Source of the DNA: Candidatus Competibacter denitrificans Run_A_D11
GTDB lineage: Bacteria; Pseudomonadota; Gammaproteobacteria; Competibacterales; Competibacteraceae
Length of the DNA stretch: 64,000 nt
Direction of reading: 5' to 3'
Assembly (NCBI RefSeq): GCF_001051235.1
Contig: NZ_CBTJ020000071.1
Span: 96,478 to 160,477, forward strand
Both the position numbers and the translations under genes were made by a program. Position 1 is the stretch's first letter, and the number at the start of each line of letters is the position of its first letter. Positions 47,371 through 60,705 of the stretch are shown one piece after another. The notes under the pieces were generated by a model. It was not told the origin of the DNA, ran no database searches, and saw only the letters and a program-made list of their open reading frames with translations.

Positions 47371-48438
47371 CTAATTTCCCTGCTCGTTGAGTGCCGCCGC
47401 CAGCAGCTTGGCCGTCGCGTCAACCACCGGAATCACCCGATCATAGGCCATCCGTGTCGGGCCGATGACGCCAAGAACCCCTAATACCTGTCCTTCCACG
47501 GTATAGGGAGCAGTCACCACGCTACACCCTTCCAGCACTTCGAAACCTGCCTCATCGCCGATAAAGATCTGCACACCCTCAGCGTGTAAACATTGGTCGA
47601 ATAGATGGAGTAAATCTCGTTTATGGTTGAATGCTTCAAACAGGAGACGCAGTTTGTCCAGATCGGATAAGTCGGTGCAGCGCATGAGATGCGTCTGGCC
47701 AGCGACGACATAATCTTCGGCCTCCGCTTCGAAGGTCTGTTCGGCAATCTCGACGACGGTTTGCATTAAATGATCAAGGCGGTCGCGCGTTTCCCGCAAA
47801 TCTCGCAGCAAGGCTTGCCGAGCCTGCTGAATATCCCGACCGGCGAACTGCTCATTCAAGTAATGGGCCGCCTGCTGCAACTCGACAGCGCTGTAAGGTC
47901 GCCGGGTCTGAATAATACGGTTTTGCACCTCTTGGGTGTTCAACACCAGAATGACCAGGACCCGACCCTCCGACAGCGGCAAAAATTCCACATGGCGCAG
48001 GGTGACGACCTTTCGGCGCGGCAACATAACGATGCCGGCTAACCGAGTCACCCCAGAGAGCAGATCAGACACCGAGCGAGCCAATTCGACACCATTACGG
48101 GCGGGTTGGTCGATCTGCTGTCGTAAAACGTCCACCTCCCGATCATCTAAGGGTCGGACGTGGAGCAATGCGTCGATAAACAAGCGATAACCGCGCGCGG
48201 TTGGCACCCGACCGGCCGAGGTGTGCGGGGAATGGAGATAGCCAAGATCTTCCAGATCGGCCATGACGTTACGGATCGTCGCGGGACTCAAATCCAACCC
48301 GGCGTCACGCGCCAGCGTGCGAGACCCGACCGGCTGGCCGTCACGGATATAACGTTCCACCAGCACTTTCAGCAAATGCTGGGTGCGATCATTAAGATTG
48401 GGATGAGGTCCTACAACGGATTCCTTGTTGTTATACAT
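47371..48438 (-). CDS. hrcA: Heat-inducible transcription repressor HrcA
   Basis: Represses heat-shock genes through the CIRCE operator and is stabilised by GroEL. The frame is open upstream to 48513, but the ATG at 48438 (MYNNKESVVGPHPNLNDRTQHLLKVL) fits better, giving 355 residues. The N-terminal winged helix carries LSPATIRNVMADLEDLGYLHSPHTSAGR, then the GAF-like core and the C-terminal GVLGVIGPTRMAYDRVIPVV. Many gammaproteobacteria lack hrcA, so its presence is informative. No CIRCE repeat was seen in this window. Confidence 0.94.
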   Translation of the reverse strand: MYNNKESVVGPHPNLNDRTQHLLKVLVERYIRDGQPVGSRTLARDAGLDLSPATIRNVMADLEDLGYLHSPHTSAGRVPTARGYRLFIDALLHVRPLDDREVDVLRQQIDQPARNGVELARSVSDLLSGVTRLAGIVMLPRRKVVTLRHVEFLPLSEGRVLVILVLNTQEVQNRIIQTRRPYSAVELQQAAHYLNEQFAGRDIQQARQALLRDLRETRDRLDHLMQTVVEIAEQTFEAEAEDYVVAGQTHLMRCTDLSDLDKLRLLFEAFNHKRDLLHLFDQCLHAEGVQIFIGDEAGFEVLEGCSVVTAPYTVEGQVLGVLGVIGPTRMAYDRVIPVVDATAKLLAAALNEQGN

Positions 48439-48750
48439 ACCGACAATTTCCCCCAAGGTGAGACGATCCGAATACCGCTGAAGCACTCCAAGACAGTGCA
48501 AAGACGCGAGCAACAGGCAAAAACAGCGGCCAGACGCATCAACAAAAACCTCTAAAAATCCATCATTGCCGGCTTATTCGACAACCCAATCCGCCAGATG
48601 AGCGCAGCGCTTCTCCTGGTATCACGAATTTATCAGCTTAAGTCCAGGTACTCGTTGACTCATCCGTCAGTCCACCAAAAAAGTCAAACCCATGGGAGAA
48701 TTTCGATCCAGCGTGCCATAATGCACAATCAAGACATTAAAATCAATCAG
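48439..48750. other. Intergenic region between hrcA and the hybrid kinase
   Basis: 312 bases with no gene I could support. It should hold the hrcA promoter on the minus strand; an AAATTTATCAG-type AT-rich patch near 48626 and TTGACT (48675-48680, minus) are the only hints, and they are not aligned convincingly. The kinase stop is at the right edge. No terminator for the kinase gene was found. Confidence 0.4.
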
Positions 48751-53232
<4,482 letters not shown>

Positions 53233-53518
53233 TTCGCTCCATCTCCTACTACAAGAGCTTGCTTAATATGAAAGCAGTTTAAGAGGTTAATTCTTTTAAT
53301 CCACCCTCATTAACTGTCAAAAATAAATTATCTATGTATAAAATAATAATCAAAATTGTGAAAAAAATCAATTAATTTGAGGGTGTGTACAGACTGCTCT
53401 CATCCCTCGTTCTAGGATCTGACAGGTTGGATTTGAACGGAATCCAATGCGGCTTTCCGCTTGGCGCCATCTGTCGGAAAATGATAAGTTGCCGATATCA
53501 ACCAGCCAGCGCGAAACG
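53233..53518. other. AT-rich intergenic region upstream of nadK
   Basis: A strongly AT-rich tract (about 53270-53380, with runs of A and T such as GTATAAAATAATAATC) lies between the divergent kinase and nadK genes. It is the likely site of both promoters. No hexamer pair is convincing enough to call. Confidence 0.45.
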
Positions 53519-54418
53519 ATGCCCAGCCCGGTTTTCCATACCATCGGTCTTATCGGTAAGTTCGGCGATCCTCATGTCGCAGAAACCCTCAACCAGATCG
53601 CCGCTCATCTACGCCAGCGCGAGCTGCGGGTCCTGCTTGATGAAAGCTCGGCTCGCCTGATCCCAGATAACGGCCTGGAAGTCGCCAGCCGCACCACCAT
53701 CGGCGAGCAGTGTGACTTAGCGATCATTATGGGCGGTGACGGCACTATGCTCAACGCCGCTCGCTCGCTGGTCAATTATGAAGTCCCTATCCTCGGAGTT
53801 AACCTCGGTCGTTTGGGCTTTTTGGCTGACGTCTCGCCTGGTGAAATCCCCCATAGCCTGGATCGCGTATTAGCCGGCCAATTCCGCGAGGCTCACCGCT
53901 CCTTACTGCACGCGCAAGTGATTCACGAAGGCCGCATTGCCAGTGAGACCGATGCCCTCAACGACGTGGTGGTCCACAAGCGCGAGGTGGCTCGGATGAT
54001 TGAGGTCGATACCTTTCTCGACGGCCGCTTCGTCAACACCTACCGGGCCGATGGCTTGATCATCTCCACACCGACCGGCTCGACCGCCTACGCACTGGCT
54101 GGCGGTGGGCCGATCATCCATCCGGGCTTGGAGGCGGTGGTCTTAGTACCGATCTGCCCTCACACCCTGACCCACCGGCCCATCGTGGTCAAAGCCGATT
54201 GTGTCATCGAAGTCGTGCTAAACGCTGCCAACAGCACACAAACCCAGATTACCTGCGATGGCCAAGTCAGCTTGGCCATTGAGCCGGGTGACCGCATCGT
54301 GATCCGAAAAAAGGATCGTAAAGTGCGGCTGATCCATCCCGTCAACCACGATTATTTCAAATTGCTACGGGCTAAGTTGCGCTGGGGCCTTGGCCCAGAC
54401 GCATCGACCTTCCCTTAA
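53519..54418 (+). CDS. nadK: NAD kinase
   Basis: Makes NADP from NAD. The ATG at 53519 gives 299 residues (E. coli 292), starting MPSPVFHTIGLIGKFGDP. The catalytic GGDGTMLNAAR and the NE/D-containing ALNDVVVHK are clear, followed by GLIISTPTGSTAYALAGGGPIIHP, the substrate-binding block. The frame is open from 53447, but that extension lacks family character. recN follows 7 bp downstream, as in E. coli. Confidence 0.96.
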   Translation: MPSPVFHTIGLIGKFGDPHVAETLNQIAAHLRQRELRVLLDESSARLIPDNGLEVASRTTIGEQCDLAIIMGGDGTMLNAARSLVNYEVPILGVNLGRLGFLADVSPGEIPHSLDRVLAGQFREAHRSLLHAQVIHEGRIASETDALNDVVVHKREVARMIEVDTFLDGRFVNTYRADGLIISTPTGSTAYALAGGGPIIHPGLEAVVLVPICPHTLTHRPIVVKADCVIEVVLNAANSTQTQITCDGQVSLAIEPGDRIVIRKKDRKVRLIHPVNHDYFKLLRAKLRWGLGPDASTFP

Positions 54419-54425
54419 GCCGCCT

Positions 54426-56111
54426 ATGCTCATCCAACTGCGCATCCGCGATTTCGCCATCGTCGAAGACCTGGAACTGGAATTGGCAACCGGCATGACG
54501 GCGGTAACCGGTGAGACCGGTGCCGGCAAATCCATCCTGGTCGATGCCATTGGCTTGCTGCTGGGTGACCGAGCGGACAGCGGCACGGTGCGCCAAGGGG
54601 CGGAACGGGCCGATATCAGTGCTGTATTCGATCTTGAACAATTGCCGACCGCGCGCGCCTGGCTGGCCGAGCGCGATCTCGATACGGAGCGGGAATGTCA
54701 CTTGCGCCGGGTGATCGCCAGCAACGGCCGCTCGCGCAACTACATCAACGGCGTCCCCCAGCCGGCGCAAGCGCTGCGAGACCTGGGGGAACTGCTGGTG
54801 GACATCCACGGCCAGCACGAACACCAGTCACTGTTGCGCCGCGACAGTCAACGGCAACTGCTAGACCATCACGCCGGCCATCTAGCGCTGGTCAGCGAAC
54901 TGGCTCGCGCCTTCCAAACCTGGAGCGAGCGCCGACAGGAGCTACAAGCGTTAAGGCAAGCCAGTACCGAACGCGACGCACGCAGCGACATCTTGGGTTA
55001 TCACTTGCGGGAGTTAACAGCTCTTAATCTGGCCGAAGGTGAAGTAGCGGAACTGGCAGCCGATCAGCGGCGGCTAGCCAACGCCAGTCAGCTCCTGGAA
55101 ACCGGCCAACGGCTGTTGACGACCCTAACGGACGGCGACGGCGATACGCTCACGGATCGGCTGAACCACAGCCTGCACGATCTGGAATCGTTAAAACGCC
55201 TAGACCCTCGGCTCGGACCCATCGGCGAATTGCTCAACGCCGCTGTGATTCAGATTCAGGAAGCGGCCGGTGAACTACGCGGTTACGTGCAGGATCTTGA
55301 CCTCGATCCCGCGCATCTGGCACGGGTCGAGCAACGCCTGACCGCCGCCCATCAACTGGCTCGCAAACACCGGATCACGCCCGAAGAATTACCGGCGTTG
55401 CGGGTGCGTTTCGAAACAGAACTGGACACGTTGCAACACAGCGAAACGCGCCTGGAAACCCTGGAGCAGGCGGTAAAAGACGCCCTCGCCGCTTATCGGC
55501 ACCACGCCAGGGAGTTGAGTGAACGGCGGATGGTCGCAGCGCATGAACTGGATGAGCGGATTTCGCAAACACTGGCAGGGCTGGGAATGCCCGGCGGACG
55601 CTTTGCCACCGTGTTGACCGTGCTCGATAAACCAACCGCCACCGGCGCCGAAAATGTGGAATTTCAGGTGAGTGCCAATCCTGGCCAGCCGCTGCGGCCG
55701 TTGGCCAAAGTCGCCTCCGGCGGGGAGTTATCGCGCATCAGCCTGGCCATCCAAGTCATTGCCGCACACGCTGCGCGGATTCCGACGTTGATTTTCGATG
55801 AAGTGGACACGGGTATCGGCGGTGGGGTGGCGGAAGTGGTTGGCCGGCAATTACGGGCGCTCGGTCAGGGCCGACAAGTGCTGTGCGTTACCCACCTGCC
55901 GCAAGTCGCCGCGCAAGCCCATCAGCAACTCAAGGTTGAAAAGCAGACCGACGGCGCAAATACCCACACCGAAGTGCGCTGGTTGGCGATGGAGGAACGG
56001 GTGACTGAAATCGCCCGAATGCTCGGCGGGTTGGAATTGACCGCCAATACCCTCGCCCACGCCCAGGAAATGGTCGAGAAGGCGGCTACCACAACGCCGG
56101 CCTCTGCTTAA
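54426..56111 (+). CDS. recN: DNA repair protein RecN
   Basis: SMC-like ATPase of double-strand break repair. The ATG at 54426 gives 561 residues starting MLIQLRIRDFAIVEDLELEL. Walker A is VTGETGAGKSILVDAI, the long coiled coil spans about 150-370, and the C-terminal signature VASGGELSRISLAIQ with Walker B TLIFDEVDTGIGG and the H-loop LCVTHLPQVAAQA completes the ATPase head. The nadK-recN pair is conserved. No LexA box was searched systematically. Confidence 0.96.
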   Translation: MLIQLRIRDFAIVEDLELELATGMTAVTGETGAGKSILVDAIGLLLGDRADSGTVRQGAERADISAVFDLEQLPTARAWLAERDLDTERECHLRRVIASNGRSRNYINGVPQPAQALRDLGELLVDIHGQHEHQSLLRRDSQRQLLDHHAGHLALVSELARAFQTWSERRQELQALRQASTERDARSDILGYHLRELTALNLAEGEVAELAADQRRLANASQLLETGQRLLTTLTDGDGDTLTDRLNHSLHDLESLKRLDPRLGPIGELLNAAVIQIQEAAGELRGYVQDLDLDPAHLARVEQRLTAAHQLARKHRITPEELPALRVRFETELDTLQHSETRLETLEQAVKDALAAYRHHARELSERRMVAAHELDERISQTLAGLGMPGGRFATVLTVLDKPTATGAENVEFQVSANPGQPLRPLAKVASGGELSRISLAIQVIAAHAARIPTLIFDEVDTGIGGGVAEVVGRQLRALGQGRQVLCVTHLPQVAAQAHQQLKVEKQTDGANTHTEVRWLAMEERVTEIARMLGGLELTANTLAHAQEMVEKAATTTPASA

Positions 56112-56123
56112 ATCTGCCAGATT

Positions 56124-56618
56124 TCAGCAGGCGCTGCGGATACCCCGCTGATAGGAAAGACCAATCAGCAGCAAACCGACCGCGCCGAACAGGTAATAAT
56201 CGCTCGGCCACCCCAGCCACCAATGCTTGTGCCAAGCAACCCGCCCGGGTGTTAGACCGGCTAACCCGTAGGCCGGATTCAAGACAAACCAAAAGCCATC
56301 CTCCAGCACCCAAAACACCATCACCCCACCCAAGCAGCGGGCCTCCAACCGCCATGAAAAGCGGCCCAACATCGCCAGCGGTAGATGAAAGGCCAGAAAC
56401 ATGAACGAAAAGACCCAGGCGTGATAGCCGGTCATCGGACGACCGCCCCAAAACAGATCCAACAGCCAATGCTGCTCAATTCGCCAAGTCGGCAATCCGG
56501 CCGCCCAGCCTTGCCCGCCTTCGATCTGAATTTCCACCATGGCGAAGAAACCGGCCAGCACGATCACCCATAAAAGCAGCCAGGCCATCCGTCGGCCGAC
56601 GCGGCCAGCCCGACTCAT
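56124..56618 (-). CDS. Four-pass membrane protein of unknown function
   Basis: Protein of 164 residues; not recognised. About four membrane segments: residues ~12-30, 60-82, 94-112 and 138-156. The Trp-rich loops (QHWLLDLFWGG, WHKHWWLGWPSDYYLF) and a HAWVFSFMFLAFHLP helix are notable. Its ATG overlaps the stop of the upstream glycosyltransferase gene by 4 bases (ATGA), so the two are translationally coupled. Trp/His-rich loops near the membrane could hold a lipid or ligand. The role is unknown; a partner in glycolipid synthesis or export is inference. Confidence 0.75.
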   Translation of the reverse strand: MSRAGRVGRRMAWLLLWVIVLAGFFAMVEIQIEGGQGWAAGLPTWRIEQHWLLDLFWGGRPMTGYHAWVFSFMFLAFHLPLAMLGRFSWRLEARCLGGVMVFWVLEDGFWFVLNPAYGLAGLTPGRVAWHKHWWLGWPSDYYLFGAVGLLLIGLSYQRGIRSAC

Positions 56619-57766
56619 GAGGGCCAGTGCGTTGCAGTTCCCAGCACGATATCCAACACTGTCCGCGCTGCATCCGGTTTCCCCAGCGCGGCGGCGTTGG
56701 TGCGCAAGCGATCCAGTAAGCTCGGTTCTGACAACAATCGATTGACCCGATAGGTCAGCGCGCCCTCGTCACAGGCTTTGAGCGCGGCGCCATTCTCCAG
56801 CAAGTAATCAGCATTGCGCTCCTCCTGGCCTGGGATCGGGGAAATGACCAGCATCGGCAAACCAACCGCCAGGCATTCTGAAGTCGTCAAGCCGCCGGGT
56901 TTGGTAATCGCCAGATCAGCTACTGCCATCACCCGCTCGATAGTGCGCGTAAAACCCAGCGGATAAAGTCGGCCGGGATAGCGCGCGGCAATGGCCTGTA
57001 GTTCCGCTAACAGCATCTCGTTGCGCCCGGCTAGCGCCACGATTTGAAAATCCAGCTCCAGCCCCAGCAGGCGTTCAGCCAATCGCTCAATGCCGCCAAC
57101 TCCCGCCCCGCCCGACATCATCAACAAAGTAGTTCGGCTGGGATCGATCCCCAACTCAGCGGCGCAATGGCTACGCGATTGGCGCTCCGCAAAGGCTGGC
57201 ATGATCGGAATGCCGGTGACATGAATGGCAGATCGGGGGATACCGCGCTCAATCATGCGCCATGCCACCTCGTCGCTGGCGGCGAAATAACCGGCGAGAT
57301 GCGGCTGAACCCACAGCGCATGAATATCGAAATCAGTGACCTGGACCCACACTGGCTGCTGAAAATCGCCTTTGCCCAGTTCGCGGGATAAGAGTTGTGC
57401 CGGCAAAAAATGGGTACAAATCACTTGATCGGGGGCAATATCGCGCAGTACCCGATCCAGCTTACGGGTATTCAGGCGCTCAATGGCCGCTCGCAAGCGA
57501 CTCATCGGTGAATTGGCCTTCTCCCGATCCGTCAGGGTATAGAGATAGCCCCAGAAGGCCGGATGGTGTTCCACGATATCGATATAGGTTTCGGCGTAGA
57601 GCTTGCGGAAAAGCCCCGACACCAGTTCCATCACATCAATATGGATCAGCCGGACGCCTTCATAGCAACGCTCAGCCGCCGCTTGCAGGGCCTGTGCCGC
57701 GCGGACATGGCCTGCGCCCGCCGATACGCTGAGCACCGCTATTGTTTGTGGTTTTATCGATGCCAT
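56615..57766 (-). CDS. MGDG synthase/UgtP-like glycosyltransferase (GT28)
   Basis: Protein of 383 residues resembling diacylglycerol glycosyltransferases. The N-terminal MGDG-synthase domain has the acceptor loop VSAGAGHVRAAQALQAA and the YTLTDREKANSP region; the C-terminal GT-B nucleotide-sugar domain has MMSGGAGVGGIERLAERLL, LPMLVISPIPGQEERNADYL and KPGGLTTSECLAVGLP. Sugar donor (UDP-glucose or UDP-galactose) is not resolvable by eye. It likely makes a glycolipid. It is coupled by a 4-base overlap to a small membrane protein. Gammaproteobacteria rarely rely on such lipids, which makes the pair notable. Confidence 0.82.
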   Translation of the reverse strand: MASIKPQTIAVLSVSAGAGHVRAAQALQAAAERCYEGVRLIHIDVMELVSGLFRKLYAETYIDIVEHHPAFWGYLYTLTDREKANSPMSRLRAAIERLNTRKLDRVLRDIAPDQVICTHFLPAQLLSRELGKGDFQQPVWVQVTDFDIHALWVQPHLAGYFAASDEVAWRMIERGIPRSAIHVTGIPIMPAFAERQSRSHCAAELGIDPSRTTLLMMSGGAGVGGIERLAERLLGLELDFQIVALAGRNEMLLAELQAIAARYPGRLYPLGFTRTIERVMAVADLAITKPGGLTTSECLAVGLPMLVISPIPGQEERNADYLLENGAALKACDEGALTYRVNRLLSEPSLLDRLRTNAAALGKPDAARTVLDIVLGTATHWPS

Positions 57767-57784
57767 ATATCTCTCCCCTCACCG

Positions 57785-57814
57785 CTGACCCCTCTGCTAC
57801 AGAAAGGGGATCAG
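57785..57814 (-). terminator. Hairpin downstream of fur
   Basis: Minus strand CTGA-T-CCCCT and AGGGG-TCAG pair (one bulged T) around an 11-nt loop, 42 nt after the fur stop and before the glycosyltransferase start. The following sequence is not U-rich, so termination is doubtful. Confidence 0.4.
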
Positions 57815-57855
57815 TTTCCGTACAGACTCTCATCCTAACCCCCGCCCAAAATCGG

Positions 57856-58305
57856 CTACCGATCCGCGTCTCCAACCTCTACCAGGCGATGGGGACAATC
57901 GGCACGGCTGCAATGCCCGTATAAGATTAGACAATGTTGTGCCAATTCGAATCCTCGCTGTTCGGCGATGGCCGATTGGCGTCGCTCAATTTCCTCATCG
58001 CAAAACTCCTCAATGCGCCCACATTCCAAGCAGAGGATATGGTCGTGGTGCTCACCTTGATCCAGTTCAAACACCGACTGGCCACTCTCGAAATGATGGC
58101 GCTTGACCAAGCCGGCGGCTTCGAACTGGGTCAGCACCCGGTAAACCGTCGCCAATCCTACCTCTTCACCGGAATCGACCAGGGATCGGTAGATGGCTTC
58201 AGCGGTCAAATGTCCGCCACTATCCTGCTGCTGAAGCATGTCGAGGATCTTCATGCGCGGCAAGGTCACTTTCAAACCGGCTTGCTTGAGTTGTTTGGAA
58301 CCCAC
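57856..58305 (-). CDS. fur: Ferric uptake regulator Fur
   Basis: Iron-responsive repressor, 149 residues from the GTG at 58305, which has a GGAGAGCG site; the frame opens earlier at 58401 but those codons overlap the divergent bamE promoter. The helix-turn-helix (LTAEAIYRSLVDSGEEVGLATVYRVLTQFEAAGLV) and metal site HHDHILCLECGRIEEFCDEE are intact. The second CxxC pair of many Fur proteins appears as CSRADCPH. bamE is divergent, the usual fur/omlA order. Confidence 0.95.
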   Translation of the reverse strand: MGSKQLKQAGLKVTLPRMKILDMLQQQDSGGHLTAEAIYRSLVDSGEEVGLATVYRVLTQFEAAGLVKRHHFESGQSVFELDQGEHHDHILCLECGRIEEFCDEEIERRQSAIAEQRGFELAQHCLILYGHCSRADCPHRLVEVGDADR

Positions 58306-58399
58306 GCGGCGCTCTCCAAAAGGTGTTGCGCTTACCCACAGACTGCGGTTGTACGCTATGATGTGACGCAGACCAACCAGCAACCCGGACCTCCCTTCC

Positions 58400-58747
58400 A
58401 TGTCTTATATGTTCCTGCGTGCCGCCGGCATCCTGTCGTTGGTCCTGACGGCCGGCTGCCAAAGCGTCATTCCCAGCTTCTACACGCCACCTGTCCGTCA
58501 GGGCAACTACATTGATGCCGCGCTCGTCGCCCAATTGCATCCCGGTATGAGCAAACAACAAATACAGCGCACCTTGGGTACGCCACTGGTCACCGACCCG
58601 TTCCATCAGAGCCGCTGGGATTATTACTACCAATACGGCAAGGGCACCAAAATCACCGAACAGCGTCGAGTTACCTTATTTTTTGCTGGCGACACGCTCG
58701 AACGGATCGACGATAGCCCGCAAAACAGCGACAGTGCCAAAAACTAG
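58400..58747 (+). CDS. bamE: BamE, outer-membrane assembly lipoprotein
   Basis: Small lipoprotein of the BAM complex, 115 residues. The signal sequence ends in the lipobox LTAGC, and the mature part shows the SmpA/OmlA fold (GMSKQQIQRTLGTPLVTDPFHQSRWDYYYQY). The 94-bp gap to divergent fur holds both promoters; TATGAT at 58357-58362 is a possible -10. The gene overlaps the end of the convergent rnfH by 4 bp. Confidence 0.94.
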   Translation: MSYMFLRAAGILSLVLTAGCQSVIPSFYTPPVRQGNYIDAALVAQLHPGMSKQQIQRTLGTPLVTDPFHQSRWDYYYQYGKGTKITEQRRVTLFFAGDTLERIDDSPQNSDSAKN

Positions 58748-59088
58748 GTCGCATCCGGCTCCAAATCGCCGCCGCCCTTGCGGGTGCGCTTGCCTTCTGC
58801 GGCTCGTTTTTTGCGCACCTCTTTGGGATCGGCCAGCAGGGGCCGGTAGATTTCTACCCGGTCGCCGGGCCGAACCGTGGCTGAGAGTTTGCCGAGCTTG
58901 CCGAATATGCCCACCTTAGCGGTCTGAAGTTGAATCTCTGGAAATCGTTCCTGGATACGTGATTGGCAGATGGCCTGCTCCAGGGTGGTACCTTCCGGCA
59001 CATCAACCGGGAGAATGACTTGCTCATCAGGACGCGCGTAGGCGATTTCCACCCGGATGACTACTGGCTCAGAGGGAGCGTGTGCCAT
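58744..59088 (-). CDS. rnfH: RnfH/RatB family ubiquitin-like protein
   Basis: Beta-grasp protein of 114 residues with the block VEIAYARPDEQVILPVDVP, GTTLEQAI and VGIFGKLGKL and VRPGDRVEIYRPL. It has a lysine/arginine-rich tail (KEVRKKRAAEGKRTRKGG). Role unknown in detail; always found next to ratA. It overlaps ratA by 20 bp upstream. Confidence 0.92.
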   Translation of the reverse strand: MAHAPSEPVVIRVEIAYARPDEQVILPVDVPEGTTLEQAICQSRIQERFPEIQLQTAKVGIFGKLGKLSATVRPGDRVEIYRPLLADPKEVRKKRAAEGKRTRKGGGDLEPDAT

Positions 59089-59512
59089 ATAAGTCCATAG
59101 CCCGCTTACAAAAGGCGTCTACCAGCGAGTTGGCGATTTGTTTGAAAATCGGTTCTATAGCCATCCGCACCAGGGGATTGGCAAACTCAAATTCCATATC
59201 CAGAGAAACCTTGGAGGCATCCGCGCGCAGCGGCTCGAAGCGCCAATAACCTTCCAGGTGTTTGAAGGGGCCTTCCAACAGGCGAATGTCGATCATTTTA
59301 TGCTTCTGCATCCGGTTGCAGGTGGTAAAAGATTTATGAACGCCGCCTTTCACCATTTCGATGGTCGCTCGCACTTCGTCCTCGCCACGACTTAGGATAG
59401 ACGTCGACCGACACCAGGGCAAAAATTGCGGATACGCTTCGATATCGGCGACCAGGGCATACATGTCTGCCGCCGAATAGAGCACCAGGGCGCTTTTTTT
59501 GACGTTCGCCAC
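59069..59512 (-). CDS. ratA: RatA, START-domain (coenzyme Q-binding/ribosome association) protein
   Basis: Protein of 147 residues of the polyketide-cyclase/START-like family. The N-terminus [31 protein letters not shown] and the C-terminal [16 protein letters not shown] match RatA/COQ10-type proteins. E. coli RatA was described as inhibiting 70S formation, while homologues bind quinones. The start is at the ATG at 59512. Divergent from smpB, which lies 134 bp away. Confidence 0.92.
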   Translation of the reverse strand: MANVKKSALVLYSAADMYALVADIEAYPQFLPWCRSTSILSRGEDEVRATIEMVKGGVHKSFTTCNRMQKHKMIDIRLLEGPFKHLEGYWRFEPLRADASKVSLDMEFEFANPLVRMAIEPIFKQIANSLVDAFCKRAMDLYGTRSL

Positions 59513-59646
59513 GACCTATTGTTCTCCGGTGCGACGTTATCGATTTGTTATTAGGCTCCAGCCGGCTAAGTGTGGTGGAATCCGCATCTATCCTCAAGAA
59601 TGGCATACCGCGCCACCCGCGTCGGGTCAGCCAAAAAAATCAGACC

Positions 59647-60114
59647 ATGAGCAAGAAAACAACCACAAACCATCAGATCGCCAGCAACAAGAAAGCGTAT
59701 CACGAATATTTCATCGAAGAACGCTATGAAGCCGGCTTGGCCTTGCAGGGTTGGGAAGTTAAAAGCCTGCGTGCCAGCCGCGCCCACCTCAAGGAAAGCT
59801 ACGTGCTGTTACGTAGCGGTGAGGCGTTCCTGTTCGGCTGCCATATCTCACCGCTGGTCTCGGCCTCCACCCATGTCGAAGCCGACCCGACTCGTACCCG
59901 AAAACTGCTGCTGCACAAAGAAGAGATTGGCCGGCTGATCGGATCGGTGGAACGCAAGGGCTATACATTGATTCCGCTGGCGATGTATTGGAAGCACAAT
60001 CGCGCCAAGCTGGAACTCGGTTTGGCGCGCGGCAAGAAAGAGCACGATAAACGGGCGACCGAAAAAGATCGTGATTGGGAGCGGGACAAGCAGCGCCTGA
60101 TGCGGGAACGCTGA
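59647..60114 (+). CDS. smpB: SsrA-binding protein SmpB
   Basis: tmRNA partner in trans-translation. The ATG at 59647 gives 155 residues ([22 protein letters not shown]). Conserved blocks are the OB-fold [14 protein letters not shown] and the C-terminal basic helix [22 protein letters not shown] that enters the ribosome. In-frame sequence upstream to 59545 lacks family features. The tmRNA gene follows 45 bp downstream. Confidence 0.96.
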   Translation: MSKKTTTNHQIASNKKAYHEYFIEERYEAGLALQGWEVKSLRASRAHLKESYVLLRSGEAFLFGCHISPLVSASTHVEADPTRTRKLLLHKEEIGRLIGSVERKGYTLIPLAMYWKHNRAKLELGLARGKKEHDKRATEKDRDWERDKQRLMRER

Positions 60115-60159
60115 ACGGCTGGGAACTTTCACGTCATCGCGCTATCATATTTAGTTCAT

Positions 60160-60527
60160 GGGGGCGATCCGGTTTCGACGTGGATTGCAAAACCTGAGGC
60201 GCATGTCGAGGATGCAGCTCACCTCGTTAAACTGGCTGCAAACTATAGTCGCCAACGACGATAGCTACGCACTGGCGGCCTGAGGGCTGCTAGCCTCTGA
60301 CCGGAACTTGCTTGTGAGGTCCGGAGTCCTTCGGGACGCTTCAGGGGTCGACCTAACATAAGCTCGCGCCGAACTTGTCCGGGGGAGAGGCGCTAAAACT
60401 AACCGGAACCGTCGTTCGCCGTCCTGCCGGTCGGATTGCGAAAGGTTAAAGCAAAGACTAGGCTAAGCATGTAGTGCCAAGGGCGGAGGATTTGCGGACG
60501 GGGGTTCGATTCCCCCCGCCTCCACCA
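60160..60527 (+). ncRNA. ssrA: tmRNA
   Basis: The 5' end GGGGGCG pairs with the 3' CGCCTCC (one G-U pair) as the tRNA-like acceptor stem, and the encoded 3' end is CCTCCACCA. The T-arm GGGGGTTCGATTCCCCCC and the conserved GGTTTCGACG near the 5' end fit tmRNA. The tag reading frame lies within, preceded by the conserved AACTATAGTC. A TATCAT at 60143-60148 is a plausible -10, but no -35 was convincing. Length about 368 nt, normal. Confidence 0.96.
60251..60283 (+). CDS. tmRNA proteolysis tag
   Basis: Resume codon GCC at 60251; the frame reads ANDDSYALAA and ends TGA at 60281-60283. Compared with E. coli ANDENYALAA, two positions differ (E to D and N to S). The YALAA end that ClpXP recognises is unchanged. 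Confidence 0.9.
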   Translation, partial: ANDDSYALAA

Positions 60528-60571
60528 TATGAGGTTCCGAGGATGTCTAAGGAAGTCCAGAATAAAAATCT

Positions 60572-60596
60572 AAGCCCGCGATTTAGCGGGTTTTTT
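60572..60596 (+). terminator. Terminator of ssrA
   Basis: CCCGC (60575-60579) and GCGGG (60586-60590) with adjoining A-T and G-T pairs around a 6-nt loop, then T6. It lies 45 nt after the tmRNA CCA end. Confidence 0.85.
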
Positions 60597-60653
60597 GTTG
60601 CCTATCGGAACGTATCGGACGCCTTCGGATGGCACTGGCCACATCGCAAGCGT

Positions 60654-60702
60654 GCGGGTACATTTGAGGGTATGACCTCCAACGCCAGAATAGCGTACCC
60701 GC
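60654..60702. repeat. Inverted repeat in front of the integrase relic
   Basis: GCGGGTAC (60654-60661) and GTACCCGC (60695-60702) are a perfect 8-bp inverted repeat. Similar paired GGGTA(C) repeats commonly precede P4-type integrases next to tRNA or tmRNA genes, so this probably belongs to the integrase promoter or arm sites. Confidence 0.5.
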
Positions 60703-60705
60703 AAA

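Noticed and set aside
47188..48750. CIRCE operator (TTAGCACTC-N9-GAGTGCTAA) near hrcA or grpE
   Set aside because: No match found by eye in any gap of the operon.
58326..58362. TTGCGC and TATGAT as a promoter pair for bamE
   Set aside because: Spacing of 25 bp is too long for sigma-70; only the -10 is kept as a hint.
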